DNA from: Natrinema sp. CBA1119
GTDB taxonomy: Archaea; Halobacteriota; Halobacteria; Halobacteriales; Natrialbaceae
Length of the DNA: 64,000 nucleotides
Direction: 5' to 3'
Assembly: GCF_002572525.1 (NCBI RefSeq)
Contig: NZ_PDBS01000001.1
Span: 2,232,001 to 2,296,000 of the forward strand
Shown: positions 1 through 8,835 of the stretch, piece after piece
Numbering within the stretch: the first letter of the stretch is position 1
Layout: every line of letters starts with the position of its first letter
Made by a program: the position numbers and the translations under genes
The notes under the pieces: model-generated
Seen by the model: the letters and a program-made list of their open reading frames with translations, nothing else
Told to the model about the DNA's origin: nothing
Database searches by the model: none

Positions 1-1002
1 GCAGCCGGTGATATAGCCGTCCATGATCGTGATCGACTCGTTGCTGCCGTGGTGGAGGTGAACGCCGTGCTCTGGGCCGTTTTCCGGAGCGATCTCGAAG
101 TTTTTGAGGGTGCAGTTCCGGGTCGGGGTGTCGTCGTCCTCGACGAGCGTATACTCGCTCCCGTCCCACACGCCGTTCCAGGACGCCCCGGAGTACTGCG
201 CGTCGAACTGCACCGGCGCGTCCGACCCGCTCTCGCCGCCTCGAGTCGCCCAGTAGCCGTCCACGACGACGTTTTTCGACGAGACGACGTCGATATGATG
301 ATTGTAGGTGTGGTCGCCGTAGATATTCTCCAACCGGACGTTCGCCGCGTGCGCGGGCATGATCCCGGTCGTCTTCGGCGTGTCCACTCGGACGTTGCAC
401 ACCCCCCAGTTCGACGCGCCGTCGTATTCGGTCGCGTCGTAGCCCCTGTTGGAGAGGAGCGCCCGCCCCTCCTCACCGTCGGGCCGCGTCCCCTCGAGGA
501 CGGTCGAGCGACCCGCACCCATGACGATCGTATCGTCGCCCACCAGCGGCGTCCGCTCGAGCAGATATCGACCCGGCGGGAAGTAGACGATCCCCCCGCC
601 GGCCTTGTCGACCGTCTTCAGGAGGTCGTGGACGGCCGCTCCGACCTCGGTTTCGCCGTCGCCCTCGATTCCGTGAGCCTCGACGTTCCACACGGGGGTC
701 TCCGCGGTCCGCGCGTGGACCGCGCGTGTCGCTTCGAAGTGACTCGTTCCCGGAACCGGTTGCTCGGCGCTCCCTCGCCCGCCGAAATACTGCCAGTCCT
801 CGCTCGAGGCGTCCCAGCGCCAGGTGATCCCCTGATCGGTCGCGTGAAACAGTTCGTCGTCGTACTCGCCCGCCACGGGACGCTCGGCGATCGGCCCGTG
901 GACGATCGCGTGCTCGTCGACCGCCTCGACCGTGTCGGTGTGGTCCCACTCCTCGCCCTCGTCGAACGTTCCCAGCCCGAGCCGCGGTGTGTCATCGGCC
1001 AC
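1..1002 (-). CDS. Pectate-lyase-like right-handed beta-helix protein, C-terminus off window
   Basis: This gene runs off the left edge, so its 3' end is missing. The visible frame starts at a GTG (1002) and stays open to base 1. It begins VADDTPRLGLGTFDEG and holds a glycine-rich stretch followed by AGGGIVYFPPGRYLL, the usual opening of Pectate_lyase_3-type parallel beta-helices. After that come short strand repeats such as NVRLENIYGDHTYNHHID and KNVVVDGYWATRGG, again typical of beta-helix coils. Proteins of this class act on or bind surface polysaccharides. The Tat/lipobox signal expected for an exported protein lies immediately upstream but in a different frame (1005-1145), so either the gene is frameshifted or the start is internal. 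Substrate is not identifiable. Confidence 0.7.
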   Translation of the reverse strand, partial: MADDTPRLGLGTFDEGEEWDHTDTVEAVDEHAIVHGPIAERPVAGEYDDELFHATDQGITWRWDASSEDWQYFGGRGSAEQPVPGTSHFEATRAVHARTAETPVWNVEAHGIEGDGETEVGAAVHDLLKTVDKAGGGIVYFPPGRYLLERTPLVGDDTIVMGAGRSTVLEGTRPDGEEGRALLSNRGYDATEYDGASNWGVCNVRVDTPKTTGIMPAHAANVRLENIYGDHTYNHHIDVVSSKNVVVDGYWATRGGESGSDAPVQFDAQYSGASWNGVWDGSEYTLVEDDDTPTRNCTLKNFEIAPENGPEHGVHLHHGSNESITIMDGYITGC

Positions 1003-1004
1003 GC

Positions 1005-1145
1005 TTATTCGCCTCCGTACCCCCGTCCGTACGCCGTTCCGTAGCCGGATATCGCGGCCTCGCTGTTGGTACACCCGGCAAAGGTAACGCACGCGCCCGA
1101 CACCGCGAGGAGGACGTCCCGTCGCTGCAGCGCTGAACCGTTCAT
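1005..1145 (-). pseudogene. Tat lipoprotein signal ORF, probably the detached N-terminus of the beta-helix gene
   Basis: A 46-residue frame begins with an ATG at 1145. It carries a twin-arginine stretch (QRRDVLLAVSG), a hydrophobic core and a lipobox-like FAGC, then a Gly/Tyr-rich linker (SGYGTAYGRGYGGE), and stops at TAA. Haloarchaeal exported lipoproteins have this layout: Tat signal, lipobox Cys, flexible linker, then a catalytic domain. The catalytic domain follows directly but in another frame, starting at a GTG two bases after the stop. A single-base slip in the run of five Gs within the linker would join the two frames. I therefore read it as one broken lipoprotein gene, though translational coupling of two ORFs cannot be excluded. 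Confidence 0.55.
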
Positions 1146-1334
1146 ATCGTCTGACTCTCTCGATATCATATAAAAATGGTCATGTAATAGGTGAATCGGC
1201 CGTGCCCGGACTCGCAGCGCGACGCCGGCCCGAGATCGGCTCGACCCGTCGGTCACCGCTCGCGTGTCCCGATCGCCGGACAGTCTCGAGATCCTGACGC
1301 GCTACTTATCGCCTCGAGTGGCCTACGGAACAGG

Positions 1335-1526
1335 GTGAGAGCAGGAAAAGACGGTGAAAAGGTAGTTGCCACCTGTACGTCGTGCGGTTCCGTATTCGCC
1401 GCACAAATCGTCTCCGACGGCTCAGTTCTGCCAATCGGACGGCCACAAGGGTGCCAGTGCGGATCGGACGAATTCGAACCGGCAACGAGTTCTCGCGACC
1501 GGGATTTTGAGGGAATTTCGGACTGA
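1335..1526 (+). CDS. Small zinc-ribbon protein
   Basis: A 63-residue protein from a GTG start. It contains CTSC near residue 14 and CQC about 24 residues later, a four-ligand zinc-ribbon-like pattern (C-x2-C...C-x-C), followed by an acidic tail (GSDEFEPATSS). The frame is open further upstream to 1191, but that part reads like non-coding sequence, so the GTG next to the conserved body was chosen. Many haloarchaeal genomes carry stand-alone zinc mini-proteins of this size, and a nucleic-acid or protein-binding role is the usual guess. No function can be assigned from context, as neither neighbour is related. Confidence 0.6.
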   Translation: MRAGKDGEKVVATCTSCGSVFAAQIVSDGSVLPIGRPQGCQCGSDEFEPATSSRDRDFEGISD

Positions 1527-1919
1527 CTTGTCTCGCTCAAGGATCTGGTAGAGGAGGGAAAACTCTAAGCGGAGAAGTGTGCACTCACCGCGAGCGAATC
1601 GACGACCGACCCGTTGAGGAGGGAGGAGTACTTTTAATCAACATTTTGCCGAGCGACCGAACGCCAGCGAGGGAGCGCAGAGCAAAATGTTGGTGTGCCT
1701 ACGTACCTTTTTCCGCCTCGGGTTCGCTCGCGGTGCTCGCTCACCTCTCGTCTGCTCACGGGTGCGTAGCGCTCGTTCGCATGGCCCGCGAGACCGGAGG
1801 TCCCGCGCTGGCGCAAAAATCTACGCTAAAAAGGCCGCCTCCACGAGCTTCGCCCGTTCCGGCGGTGAACCGCTCGCTTCGCTCGCGGATGCTGGCAACG
1901 GTAAGTCCTTCGCCTTCAA
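1527..1919. other. Intergenic region without a recognisable gene
   Basis: I see no convincing reading frame. The stretch contains short self-complementary runs such as cgctcgcttcgctcgcgg and repeated gctcgc/gcgagc words, which are common in haloarchaeal spacers. The open frames over it have no protein-like composition. Confidence 0.5.
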
Positions 1920-3011
1920 TTAGTCCGACCGCGTTGCCGCGGGTATCGTAAACGAGAACGTCGCTCCATCTTCCGAGTCGGACGTGATCCAGATCTCACC
2001 GTCGTGCCGTTCGATGATACGTTTACAAAGCGTGAGCCCGATCCCCGTCCCGGCGTGCTCCTCGTAGCTATGGAGACGCTGGAACATCTCGAAAACTTGG
2101 TCTGCGTCCGCCGAGTCGATGCCGATTCCCTCGTCACTGACCGAAATGATCCACTCGTCCCCATCGAGCGTTGCGGAAATCGTCACTTGTGCTGCCTGCT
2201 CGCCGCTATACTGGATCGCATTGTCCAGCAGATTCTGAAATACGTGGCGAAGCTGACTGGCGTCGCCCGTGACGGTCGGCAACGATTCGCTGGTAATCTC
2301 GGCGTCGGCGTTCTCGATCCGCATGTCGAGATCCATCAGTACGTCGTCCAGCACCGTCTCGAGATCGACCGAATCGGTGGGGTCATCTTGTGTCTCGGCT
2401 CGTGAGTATTTGAGCAGTCCCTCGATCATCTCGCGCATCCGCTCGGCACCGTCGACGGCGAACTCGATAAACTCGCCTGCGTCCTCGTCAAGTTCGTCCC
2501 CATACTGACTCTCGAGTAGTTGGAGATAGCTCGTGACCATCCGTAACGGTTCCCGAAGGTCGTGGGAAACCGCGTAGGCGAACTGCTTGAAGTGTTCGTT
2601 TGACGTCTCAAGCCGTTGCTGGTACTCGTGGCGCTCGGTGATATCGAAATGTGCGATGGCGACGTATCTCTGATCACCGTCGGTGAACGATGCTGCCTGC
2701 ATGAGGAACCAGCGTTCCTCATTCGGAGAGTGACACGGATATTCGAATTCGAACTGTTCTCGGTCGCCCGCGAGGAGTTCGGATAACCCAACGGCGGCAG
2801 TCTGCCCGGTTTCCGTCTCCGCTTGGTTGGTAATCTCGAGATAATTGGTTCCGATCAGATCCGGCTGACAATCGATACCATTCGATTTGCCGAATTCCTG
2901 CCATGCGTGGTTCGTATGCAGTATTGTGCCGTCGTCATCGAGGATAGCAAAATTGATCGGGAGCGTATCAAGTGCTGCTGGAACGAGCGCTTCACGCTCC
3001 CGTGAGGTCAT
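1920..3011 (-). CDS. PAS domain sensor histidine kinase
   Basis: A 363-residue cytoplasmic histidine kinase without membrane segments. Residues about 10-130 form a PAS sensor domain (INFAILDDDGTILHTN; FDITERHEYQQRL). A HisKA dimerisation domain follows with the phospho-acceptor H-box SHDLREPLR near residue 150. The HATPase_c domain shows an N-box (QNLLDNAIQYS), a G1 box (SDEGIGID) and a G2 box (GTGIGL). All catalytic motifs look intact, so it should autophosphorylate. No receiver-domain partner is adjacent. Its ATG overlaps the stop of a tiny upstream ORF (ATGA), which suggests coupled translation. Base composition is less GC-rich than most of the window. The sensed signal is unknown. Confidence 0.92.
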   Translation of the reverse strand: MTSREREALVPAALDTLPINFAILDDDGTILHTNHAWQEFGKSNGIDCQPDLIGTNYLEITNQAETETGQTAAVGLSELLAGDREQFEFEYPCHSPNEERWFLMQAASFTDGDQRYVAIAHFDITERHEYQQRLETSNEHFKQFAYAVSHDLREPLRMVTSYLQLLESQYGDELDEDAGEFIEFAVDGAERMREMIEGLLKYSRAETQDDPTDSVDLETVLDDVLMDLDMRIENADAEITSESLPTVTGDASQLRHVFQNLLDNAIQYSGEQAAQVTISATLDGDEWIISVSDEGIGIDSADADQVFEMFQRLHSYEEHAGTGIGLTLCKRIIERHDGEIWITSDSEDGATFSFTIPAATRSD

Positions 3012-3097
3012 GACTGCACCATCTCGCTGGAGTTATCTTCGACACGGACGGTTCCGTTTGTGTCTGCAGGATTCTTTTGGGGAGTACTGTCTGACAT
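3008..3097 (-). CDS. 29-residue ORF coupled to the histidine kinase
   Basis: A short acidic, Asn/Ser-rich ORF starts MSDSTPQKNPADT. Its stop overlaps the kinase start as ATGA. Haloarchaeal kinases are often preceded by a small regulator in this position, and this ORF could be a leader peptide or the remnant of such a gene. It has no recognisable domain. The ATGA overlap is the main support. Confidence 0.35.
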   Translation of the reverse strand: MSDSTPQKNPADTNGTVRVEDNSSEMVQS

Positions 3098-3584
3098 GGT
3101 GAGTCGCTCGAGTGTCGGTTCTGTACTGCGCCTGTAGTCGTTCCACGACCATTCTGCCCCGGGATTTCCCCTCTCTGCGGGGTGACGTACGGGACAAAAT
3201 ATCTCCATCTAAACAGACGGTGCTGCATGCGTATAAGAGATGCATTCACCCGTATCATCAAACAAATCGGTCACAATCCGTTTCCACAGCGGAGGGGAAT
3301 CCCCCCTCGCACTGGTCGAACACCTCTGCAACTAGGTGAGTAGCGAACCGAAAACGACAGCGAGAACGCGCTGTGCAGGCAACCACAATAGAACGGTAAT
3401 CTGGGGTGAAGTCAGAAGAACACTTCTTGAAAATCGCAGTGTAGCTCGAGGACGACCCGAATAAATACGGACACGTAACCGGAAAGCCATGCCGAACGAC
3501 AGAGCGAATATGCCGCTCTAACGGTCATGTGGTTATCGAAAGAAAGGCCACCTTGGTGCGATTACCGAACGCGCGGAGCGGGTA
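3098..3584. other. Intergenic region between kinase operon and tRNA
   Basis: No gene is supported here. The stretch around 3230-3240 (TATAAG on the plus strand) is AT-rich and could contain promoter elements for the leftward kinase transcript, but the long distance to 3097 makes this uncertain. Confidence 0.4.
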
Positions 3585-3656
3585 TGGACTCGTCGGGATT
3601 TGAACCCGAGGCCTCTTCCTTGCGAAGGAAGCGATCTACCACTGATCTACGAGCCC
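3585..3656 (-). tRNA. tRNA-Ala (CGC)
   Basis: The minus strand folds as a complete 72-nt tRNA. The acceptor arm GGGCTCG pairs with CGAGTCC and has discriminator A. The D arm has GATC/GATC pairing. The anticodon stem CTTCC/GGAAG encloses the loop TTCGCAA, giving anticodon CGC, which reads GCG (Ala). The T arm is TCGGG-TTCAAAT-CCCGA. CCA is not encoded and no intron is seen. Confidence 0.95.
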
Positions 3657-3871
3657 TCGACCGTTCATACCCTCGGTTTCTATTTGAGGCTTGTGTTTCG
3701 GAGACGGAACGGCACACGGCACCACGGTGCAGTTCCGACTGGCGGTGTCGTGAGTCCCGGACTCATTGCCACGAAGAACCCACTCGGATCCAGCCGATAG
3801 CATCACTGCACTCGAGCCGATTTGTCTCCGCTCGAGCACGCAGTCCCACGTGGAGTCCGCCGACCGCACGC

Positions 3872-4537
3872 TCAAACGGCGAGCACGCGAGCGCGTCCGG
3901 CGACCGCCCCGACCAGGAACCCCGCGAAGTGAGCGATCAACGCCACGCCGGGCGAGGCGGTGGCGAGGGTGACCGCGATCGCGAGGCCGACGACGACGAG
4001 GATCGACAGCCACTGCGGGACGTCGACGAACGAGGCCAGCCCGCTCGAGAGCCGATTCGACGCGACGAGATAGCCCAGCAGGGCGAAGACGGCCCCGCTG
4101 GCGCCGAGGACGCCCACCGTCGGCGCGATGGGAACGAAGGGCACCGCCGCGAGCACCCCCGTGAGAACGATCTGGGCCACGCCCGCGATCGCGCCCGTTA
4201 TCGCGAAGAAGGCGTGAAAGCGGGTCCGCGTCGTCGCTCGGGCGACCGGCCAGCCGAAGACGACCAGTGCAAGGGTGTTCGAGAGCAGATGGCCGATCCC
4301 GCTGTGTGCGTAGACGCTCGTGACGACTGTCCACGGGTTCGTCGACAGCGGCGGCGCGAGGACGAACAACGCGCCCATCACGCCCGCGAACGCAGTGAGT
4401 CCCTGGACGACGAAGACGACGGCGAAAACGACGAGCACCTCGAGGATCGGACTCCCCGATTCAGTCTGCGTGCCGTCGCTCCCGTCGGAATCGGGCCGCA
4501 GATAGGTGTTTGACTGTGACCGCGAGCGCTGCGCCAT
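3872..4537 (-). CDS. Rhomboid family intramembrane serine protease
   Basis: A polytopic membrane protein of about 221 residues with six or so hydrophobic segments after a short polar N-terminus. Rhomboid hallmarks are present: HSGIGHLLSN in the second helix region, the serine motif GASGAVFALLGY, and a C-terminal helix carrying the partner histidine (IAHFAGFLVGA). The serine and histidine of the dyad are both visible, so the enzyme should be active against membrane substrates. The frame is open upstream, but the ATG at 4537 (MAQRSRSQ) fits family length best. It stands alone between tRNA-Ala and rpsJ. Confidence 0.88.
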   Translation of the reverse strand: MAQRSRSQSNTYLRPDSDGSDGTQTESGSPILEVLVVFAVVFVVQGLTAFAGVMGALFVLAPPLSTNPWTVVTSVYAHSGIGHLLSNTLALVVFGWPVARATTRTRFHAFFAITGAIAGVAQIVLTGVLAAVPFVPIAPTVGVLGASGAVFALLGYLVASNRLSSGLASFVDVPQWLSILVVVGLAIAVTLATASPGVALIAHFAGFLVGAVAGRARVLAV

Positions 4538-4644
4538 ACGAGTGACTGCCACGGCGACCGACAAAAGTCCCGCCGCTTTCCGAAACGGTGGGGGCGCAAA
4601 TAGCGCGTGGATCCCGAGGAGACTCGCCGCTTCGGGCCGCGAAG

Positions 4645-4727
4645 CTACAGTAGTCACTGCAAGTCATTGCACACCCGATCGCACGACAGCTGTGCGATCA
4701 GTGTGTAAATCGTTACAGTCGGTACTC
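4645..4727. repeat. Palindromic repeat family A, copy 1
   Basis: An imperfect palindrome of about 83 bp. The core hairpin is GATCGCAC-gacagct-GTGCGATC, with flanks TCATTGCACAC and GTGTGTAAATCG. Related copies lie at 6631, 37171 and 54324. This copy lies 73 bp beyond the stop of rpsJ. Confidence 0.8.
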
Positions 4728-4800
4728 TCTCACTGGGGAGCTACTCGAGGGCGACAAAAACAGTATATAACTCGTGTATAAGTCGGAGCCGAAACCGACC

Positions 4801-5109
4801 TCAGTCTTCGAGGACGATCTCGATCGAGACGTCGTTTGGCACCTGAATGCGCATGAGCTGACGGAGTGCGCGTTCGTCGGCGTCCAGATCGATCAGGCGC
4901 TTGTGGACGCGCATCTCCCAGTGCTCCCACGTCGCAGTGCCCTCGCCGTCGGGCGACTTCCGGGTCGGCACCTCGAGGGTCTTCGTCGGCAGCGGGATCG
5001 GACCGCTCAGGTTGACGCCGGTGTTGTTCGCGATCTCGCGGACATCGTCGCAGATGTCGTCTAGGTCGTCTGGACTCGTGCCCGCGAGTCGAACGCGTGC
5101 TTGCTGCAT
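4801..5109 (-). CDS. rpsJ: 30S ribosomal protein S10 (uS10)
   Basis: A 102-residue protein of normal archaeal uS10 length. It begins [10 protein letters not shown] and contains the uS10 signature region ([20 protein letters not shown]) and the helix [11 protein letters not shown]. It is a component of the small ribosomal subunit head. It lies directly downstream of the EF-1A gene, with the EF-1A stop next to its ATG, the usual archaeal arrangement, so the two are almost certainly co-transcribed and translationally coupled. Confidence 0.97.
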   Translation of the reverse strand: MQQARVRLAGTSPDDLDDICDDVREIANNTGVNLSGPIPLPTKTLEVPTRKSPDGEGTATWEHWEMRVHKRLIDLDADERALRQLMRIQVPNDVSIEIVLED

Positions 5110-6375
5110 TTATTCTTTCTCGTGAACTTCGAGGACCTTTCCGGCGGCGATGGTCTGACCCATGTCGCGGATGGCGAAGCTCCCGAGTTCGGGGATCTCG
5201 CTGGACGGCTCGATGCTGAGGGGCTTTTGCGGTCGGATGGTGACCACGGCAGCGTCACCCGACTGGATGAAGTCGGGGTTCTCCTCGGCGACCTCGCCGC
5301 TTGCGGGGTCCATCTTCTTGTCGATGGACTCGATCGTACAGGCGACCTGGGCCGTGTGTGCGTGGAAGACCGGGGTGTAGCCGGCCGTGATCACGGACGG
5401 GTGCTGCATGACGACGACCTGCGCCTGGAACGTCTCGGCGACGCTCGGTGGGTCGTCGGCTGGGCCACAGACGTCACCGCGGCGGATGTCGTCCTTGCCG
5501 ATACCGCGGACGTTGAATCCGACGTTGTCACCGGGCTCTGCTTTGGGCACCTCTTCGTGGTGCATCTCGATCGTCTTGACCTCGCCGCCCACGTCGCTGG
5601 GCTGGAAGGAGACGTTGTCGCCGGTGTTCAGGAGACCGGTCTCGATACGTCCGACGGGGACGGTACCGATACCGGAGATGGTGTAGACGTCCTGAATCGG
5701 GAGTCGAAGCGGCGCGTCCGTCGGTGGCTCCGGCTCCGGCAGGCTGTTGAGGGCCTCGAGCAGTATCTCGCCGTCGTACCACGGCGTGTTGTCGGACTCC
5801 TCGGCGATGTTGTCGCCCTCGAACGCCGAAATCGGGATGAACGAGGCGTCGTCGGTGTTGAACTGGACCTGCTTGAGCAGCTGTTCGACTTCCTCGACGA
5901 CGTCGTCGTACGTCGACTCCTTGTAGTCGACGATGTCCATCTTGTTGATGCCGACGATGAGCTCGTCGATACCGAGGGTTCGAGCCAGGAAGACGTGCTC
6001 CTGGGTCTGGGGCGCGACACCGTCGTCAGCGGCGACGACGAGGACGGCGTTGTCCGCCTGGGATGCGCCCGTGATCATGTTCTTCACGAAGTCGCGGTGG
6101 CCAGGACAGTCGACGATGGTGAAGTCGTACTCGTCGGTCGAGAACTCCTGGTGGGCGATGTCGATGGTGACACCACGCTCTCGCTCTTCTGCGAGGTTGT
6201 CCATGACGTAGGCGAACTCGAAGCCGCCTTTGCCCTTCTCTTCTGCTTCTTCGCGGTGCTGTTCGATGACGTGCTCGGGTACGCTCCCCGTCTCGTAGAG
6301 GAGTCGTCCCACGAGCGTACTCTTCCCGTGGTCAACGTGACCGATGATGGCCAGGTTCTGGTGTTGGTCGCTCAT
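5110..6375 (-). CDS. tuf: Translation elongation factor EF-1 alpha
   Basis: A 421-residue GTPase that delivers aminoacyl-tRNA to the ribosome. It shows the P-loop GHVDHGKST at residues 12-20, the switch-II motif DCPGHRDF, the guanine specificity motif NKMD, and EF-Tu domains 2 and 3 after about residue 220. Length and motifs are complete. It is the first gene of a two-gene unit with rpsJ. A strong BRE/TATA-like element lies a short distance upstream (6398-6408), consistent with high expression. Confidence 0.98.
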   Translation of the reverse strand: MSDQHQNLAIIGHVDHGKSTLVGRLLYETGSVPEHVIEQHREEAEEKGKGGFEFAYVMDNLAEERERGVTIDIAHQEFSTDEYDFTIVDCPGHRDFVKNMITGASQADNAVLVVAADDGVAPQTQEHVFLARTLGIDELIVGINKMDIVDYKESTYDDVVEEVEQLLKQVQFNTDDASFIPISAFEGDNIAEESDNTPWYDGEILLEALNSLPEPEPPTDAPLRLPIQDVYTISGIGTVPVGRIETGLLNTGDNVSFQPSDVGGEVKTIEMHHEEVPKAEPGDNVGFNVRGIGKDDIRRGDVCGPADDPPSVAETFQAQVVVMQHPSVITAGYTPVFHAHTAQVACTIESIDKKMDPASGEVAEENPDFIQSGDAAVVTIRPQKPLSIEPSSEIPELGSFAIRDMGQTIAAGKVLEVHEKE

Positions 6376-6397
6376 TGTTGTAGCTCACGCGCTGAGG

Positions 6398-6408
6398 CGC
6401 TTATATCG
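6398..6408 (-). promoter_or_regulatory. Probable TATA box for EF-1A/rpsJ
   Basis: On the minus strand the sequence CGATATAAGCG sits about 25-30 bases before a start point expected just ahead of the EF-1A ATG (6375). A purine-rich stretch upstream could act as the BRE. Confidence 0.6.
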
Positions 6409-6630
6409 GTCTCTTTGGCTCGTTGCGGTTAAAACCATTTCGAAAGCGTATTCAGCCGATCCCGCCGCCGTCTTGCGGTTTGGCTAGCATTCACACGCCA
6501 CGGAACGTTCGGCAGCGGAGGGCGAGGTGGAAAACAGACCGTGAGAACGGCGATTTCCGCTCGAGCGAGCGCCGAATTCCCGGCGCGCGATTCCGGTGGC
6601 CTGCCGAGATGGATCCGTTTGCAGTTGTTA

Positions 6631-6715
6631 CTATAGTAGCCACTGCAAGTCATTGCACGCCTGATCGACCGACAGCTGTCCGATCAGTGTGTGAATCGTT
6701 TCAGTGGCCACTAGA
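6631..6715. repeat. Palindromic repeat family A, copy 2
   Basis: An 85 bp palindrome beginning CTATAGTAGCCACTG and ending CAGTGGCCACTAG. Its core is CTGATCG/CGATCAG around the perfect palindrome GACAGCTGTC. It lies 24 bp beyond the stop of the homoserine dehydrogenase gene. Confidence 0.85.
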
Positions 6716-6738
6716 GAACAGAGCAGAACGGACCGCGG

Positions 6739-7686
6739 CTACAGCGGCGGCAGTCGACCGATATCCGAGAGGACCGCTGTGGCCGTCTCCGGGCCGCCGG
6801 CACCGCGGCCGCTCGAGTGGAGCGATCCCGCGTTCCGGGTCTCGATCTGGACGATGTTGCGCGTGCCGGTCACGGCCAGCGCGCCGTTTTCGGGGACGAG
6901 TCGCGGACCGACGCGGATACCGTCGCGCGTGGCCTCCCCGATGAGTCGAATCGTGCGGCCGTCCTCGGCCGCGAGGTCGAGCGCGCTGCCCGGAATCGAC
7001 TGAATCCCTTCGACCGTCGCGTCCTCGAGTGCGAAGCCACCGTCGGCCAGCACGTTCGCGAGGATGACGAACTTGAGGGCGGCGTCGGTACCGTCCACGT
7101 CGAAGGTGGGATCAGCCTCGGCGACGCCCAGGTCCTGGGCCTCGGCGAGAACGTGCTCGTAGTCGAGCCCCTCGGCGGCCATCCGGGTGAGAATGAAGTT
7201 CGCGGTGCCGTTGAGGACGCCCCGAACCGCGGTGACGGCCTGTGGCGTACAGTCCTCGATCGTCGAGAGCACGGGAATCGCGCCGCCGACGGTCGCCTCG
7301 AATCGGATCGAGCCCGCACTCTCGGCCTCGAGCGCGCGGAGCTCTTCGTAGCGCTCGGCGACCGGCCCCTTGTTTGCCAGTACGACGTGGCGGTCGGCCT
7401 CGAGCGCCCGCTGGACGTGCGAGAAACCGGGTTCGGCGTCGCCGAGTGTCGTCGGCGTCGCTTCGACCAGCACGTCGTAGCCCGTGTCGAAGACGTCCTC
7501 GGGATCGGCGGTTCCGACGGGTTCGCCGCCGACTTTGTGCTCGAGGGCGTCCTGGACGGCGATGCCGTCCGGATCGACTGCGGCGCTGGTGGAGTCGGCG
7601 AGTGCGACGACATCGTGGCCGTATTCGGCGGCGAGATCGGCCACGGAGCGACCGACGTCACCGGCGCCGAGAATCGCGAGATCCAT
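6739..7686 (-). CDS. hom: Homoserine dehydrogenase
   Basis: A 315-residue NAD(P)-dependent enzyme that reduces aspartate semialdehyde to homoserine for threonine and methionine synthesis. The N-terminal Rossmann fold has GAGDVGRSVADLAAEYG. The catalytic domain has the conserved lysines (LANKGPVAERY; ALKFVILANVLA) and the family motif GGAIPVLSTIEDC...GVLNGTANFILT. Length fits the short ACT-less archaeal form. The regulatory ACT module is a separate gene immediately upstream, whose stop overlaps this ATG (TGATG), so the two are one operon and probably one regulated complex. Confidence 0.95.
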   Translation of the reverse strand: MDLAILGAGDVGRSVADLAAEYGHDVVALADSTSAAVDPDGIAVQDALEHKVGGEPVGTADPEDVFDTGYDVLVEATPTTLGDAEPGFSHVQRALEADRHVVLANKGPVAERYEELRALEAESAGSIRFEATVGGAIPVLSTIEDCTPQAVTAVRGVLNGTANFILTRMAAEGLDYEHVLAEAQDLGVAEADPTFDVDGTDAALKFVILANVLADGGFALEDATVEGIQSIPGSALDLAAEDGRTIRLIGEATRDGIRVGPRLVPENGALAVTGTRNIVQIETRNAGSLHSSGRGAGGPETATAVLSDIGRLPPL

Positions 7687-8261
7687 CAGGCCTCACCTCC
7701 GACGAGGGGTTCGACGACGGTCAAATCCTTGTCGGTACCGATCGAGCGGATGGCTGCGATCACCGCTGTGGACCGCCCGGAGTTGACTGCGAGCCGGGCT
7801 CGAGCGCTCGCGACGGCTTCGGTCCCGTCGGGCGCGGCCAGCGAGAGGTCCTGTACGACAGCGTTGGCCTCGTCCTCGATTCGCGAGAGCGTGTTCGAGA
7901 GATCGGTTTCTACAAGGTGGCCGATCAGGATGACGTTGATCTCCTCGCCGTAGTGCTCTTCGCCGGCCTGGATGACGTTGACGCCGGCGTCGCGCAGCGC
8001 CTCGACGATCCCGTCGAACCGGTCGGGCGGACACTCGATGTCGACCTCAACGGGGATGTGCCCTCGAGGCGTGATGTTGCCGCGTTCGTGGTGGATGCTC
8101 AACAGATTGCCGCCGTTGTCGGCGATCGGCGCGAGCGCGCGGAGCAACTCGCCGGGTTCGTCGACGAGCTCGAGTCGGACGGTATAGGCGCGGACGCCGC
8201 CGTCCGTCTCGGCGTCGGGTTTGTCGTCGTCGGGTTCGGATGCGTCACCCATCGACGGCAC
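7686..8261 (-). CDS. ACT-domain protein, probable regulator of homoserine dehydrogenase
   Basis: A 191-residue protein with an acidic N-terminus, then an ACT domain (VRLELVDEPGELLRALAPIA) followed by a second ligand-binding-like region ending near VVEPLVGGEA. ACT domains bind amino acids and confer feedback control. Coupling to hom by a one-base overlap suggests that it senses threonine or a related amino acid, which is an inference. An ATG three codons in (8252, MGDASEPDD) is an equally plausible start. Confidence 0.85.
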   Translation of the reverse strand: MPSMGDASEPDDDKPDAETDGGVRAYTVRLELVDEPGELLRALAPIADNGGNLLSIHHERGNITPRGHIPVEVDIECPPDRFDGIVEALRDAGVNVIQAGEEHYGEEINVILIGHLVETDLSNTLSRIEDEANAVVQDLSLAAPDGTEAVASARARLAVNSGRSTAVIAAIRSIGTDKDLTVVEPLVGGEA

Positions 8262-8409
8262 CTCCTGCCTGTGGGCGTCTACTCGTCGTCATAGTATCTG
8301 ATGTCCGTACGGGGCGCGTAAAAGGATATAGGATTTCCCAAACGAGCCGTCCCTGTCAACGACGGCCACACGCCCACGAGCTGTCGAGCCGATCCTCGCT
8401 CGACAACTC

Positions 8410-8775
8410 TCAAAGGTGATCTTTTCCCGGATTCGACGATCCCCAGTCGCCGCGGCCGCCCTCGGTCCGGTCGACGCCCATGATCGACTCGGGCTGGTCG
8501 GGGCCGCCGAGGCTGTCGCGCGCGTCGGGCACCCGGATCGTCACGTCGCTGATCTCGGGCCACGTGATGAGTTCGGCCTCGATGTTGCCCGTCGTCACGT
8601 CGCTGACCGAACAGCCCTTGCAGCCGCCGCCGAGTTCGATGACGACCTCACCGGTCTCGGGATCGGCGGCGCGGACCGCGCTGGTCCCGCCGTGCATCTG
8701 GATGATCGGCATCTCGCGGGCCAGCCACTTCTCGACGCGTTCCCGCAGCGACGGCTCGTCCTCGGAGTCAGTCAT
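8410..8775 (-). CDS. NifU C-terminal domain protein (Fe-S scaffold type)
   Basis: A 121-residue protein. Residues about 8-85 form a NifU C-terminal (Nfu) domain. It contains the invariant CxxC in GGGCKGCSVSDVTTG, which would bind a [4Fe-4S] cluster between two monomers, and a conserved MHGGTSAVRA. The rest is an acidic, low-complexity tail (about residues 90-121) of no recognised type. A role in Fe-S cluster delivery is known for the family. It is flanked by unrelated genes. Confidence 0.88.
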   Translation of the reverse strand: MTDSEDEPSLRERVEKWLAREMPIIQMHGGTSAVRAADPETGEVVIELGGGCKGCSVSDVTTGNIEAELITWPEISDVTIRVPDARDSLGGPDQPESIMGVDRTEGGRGDWGSSNPGKDHL

Positions 8776-8835
8776 GAGACGTGCTAGGATCTCGAATGGT
8801 GAATAAGTTCGGTCGCGCGGCCGAAATCCGGCGAA

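Noticed and set aside
1740-1900. Short cgctcgc/gcgagcg repeats as a structured element
   Set aside because: They are scattered words common in haloarchaeal spacers, and no conserved secondary structure is visible.
5101-6432. A 443-codon plus-strand ORF opposite EF-1A
   Set aside because: It is the complement of the EF-1A gene and has the Val/Asp/Leu-biased composition of a shadow frame.
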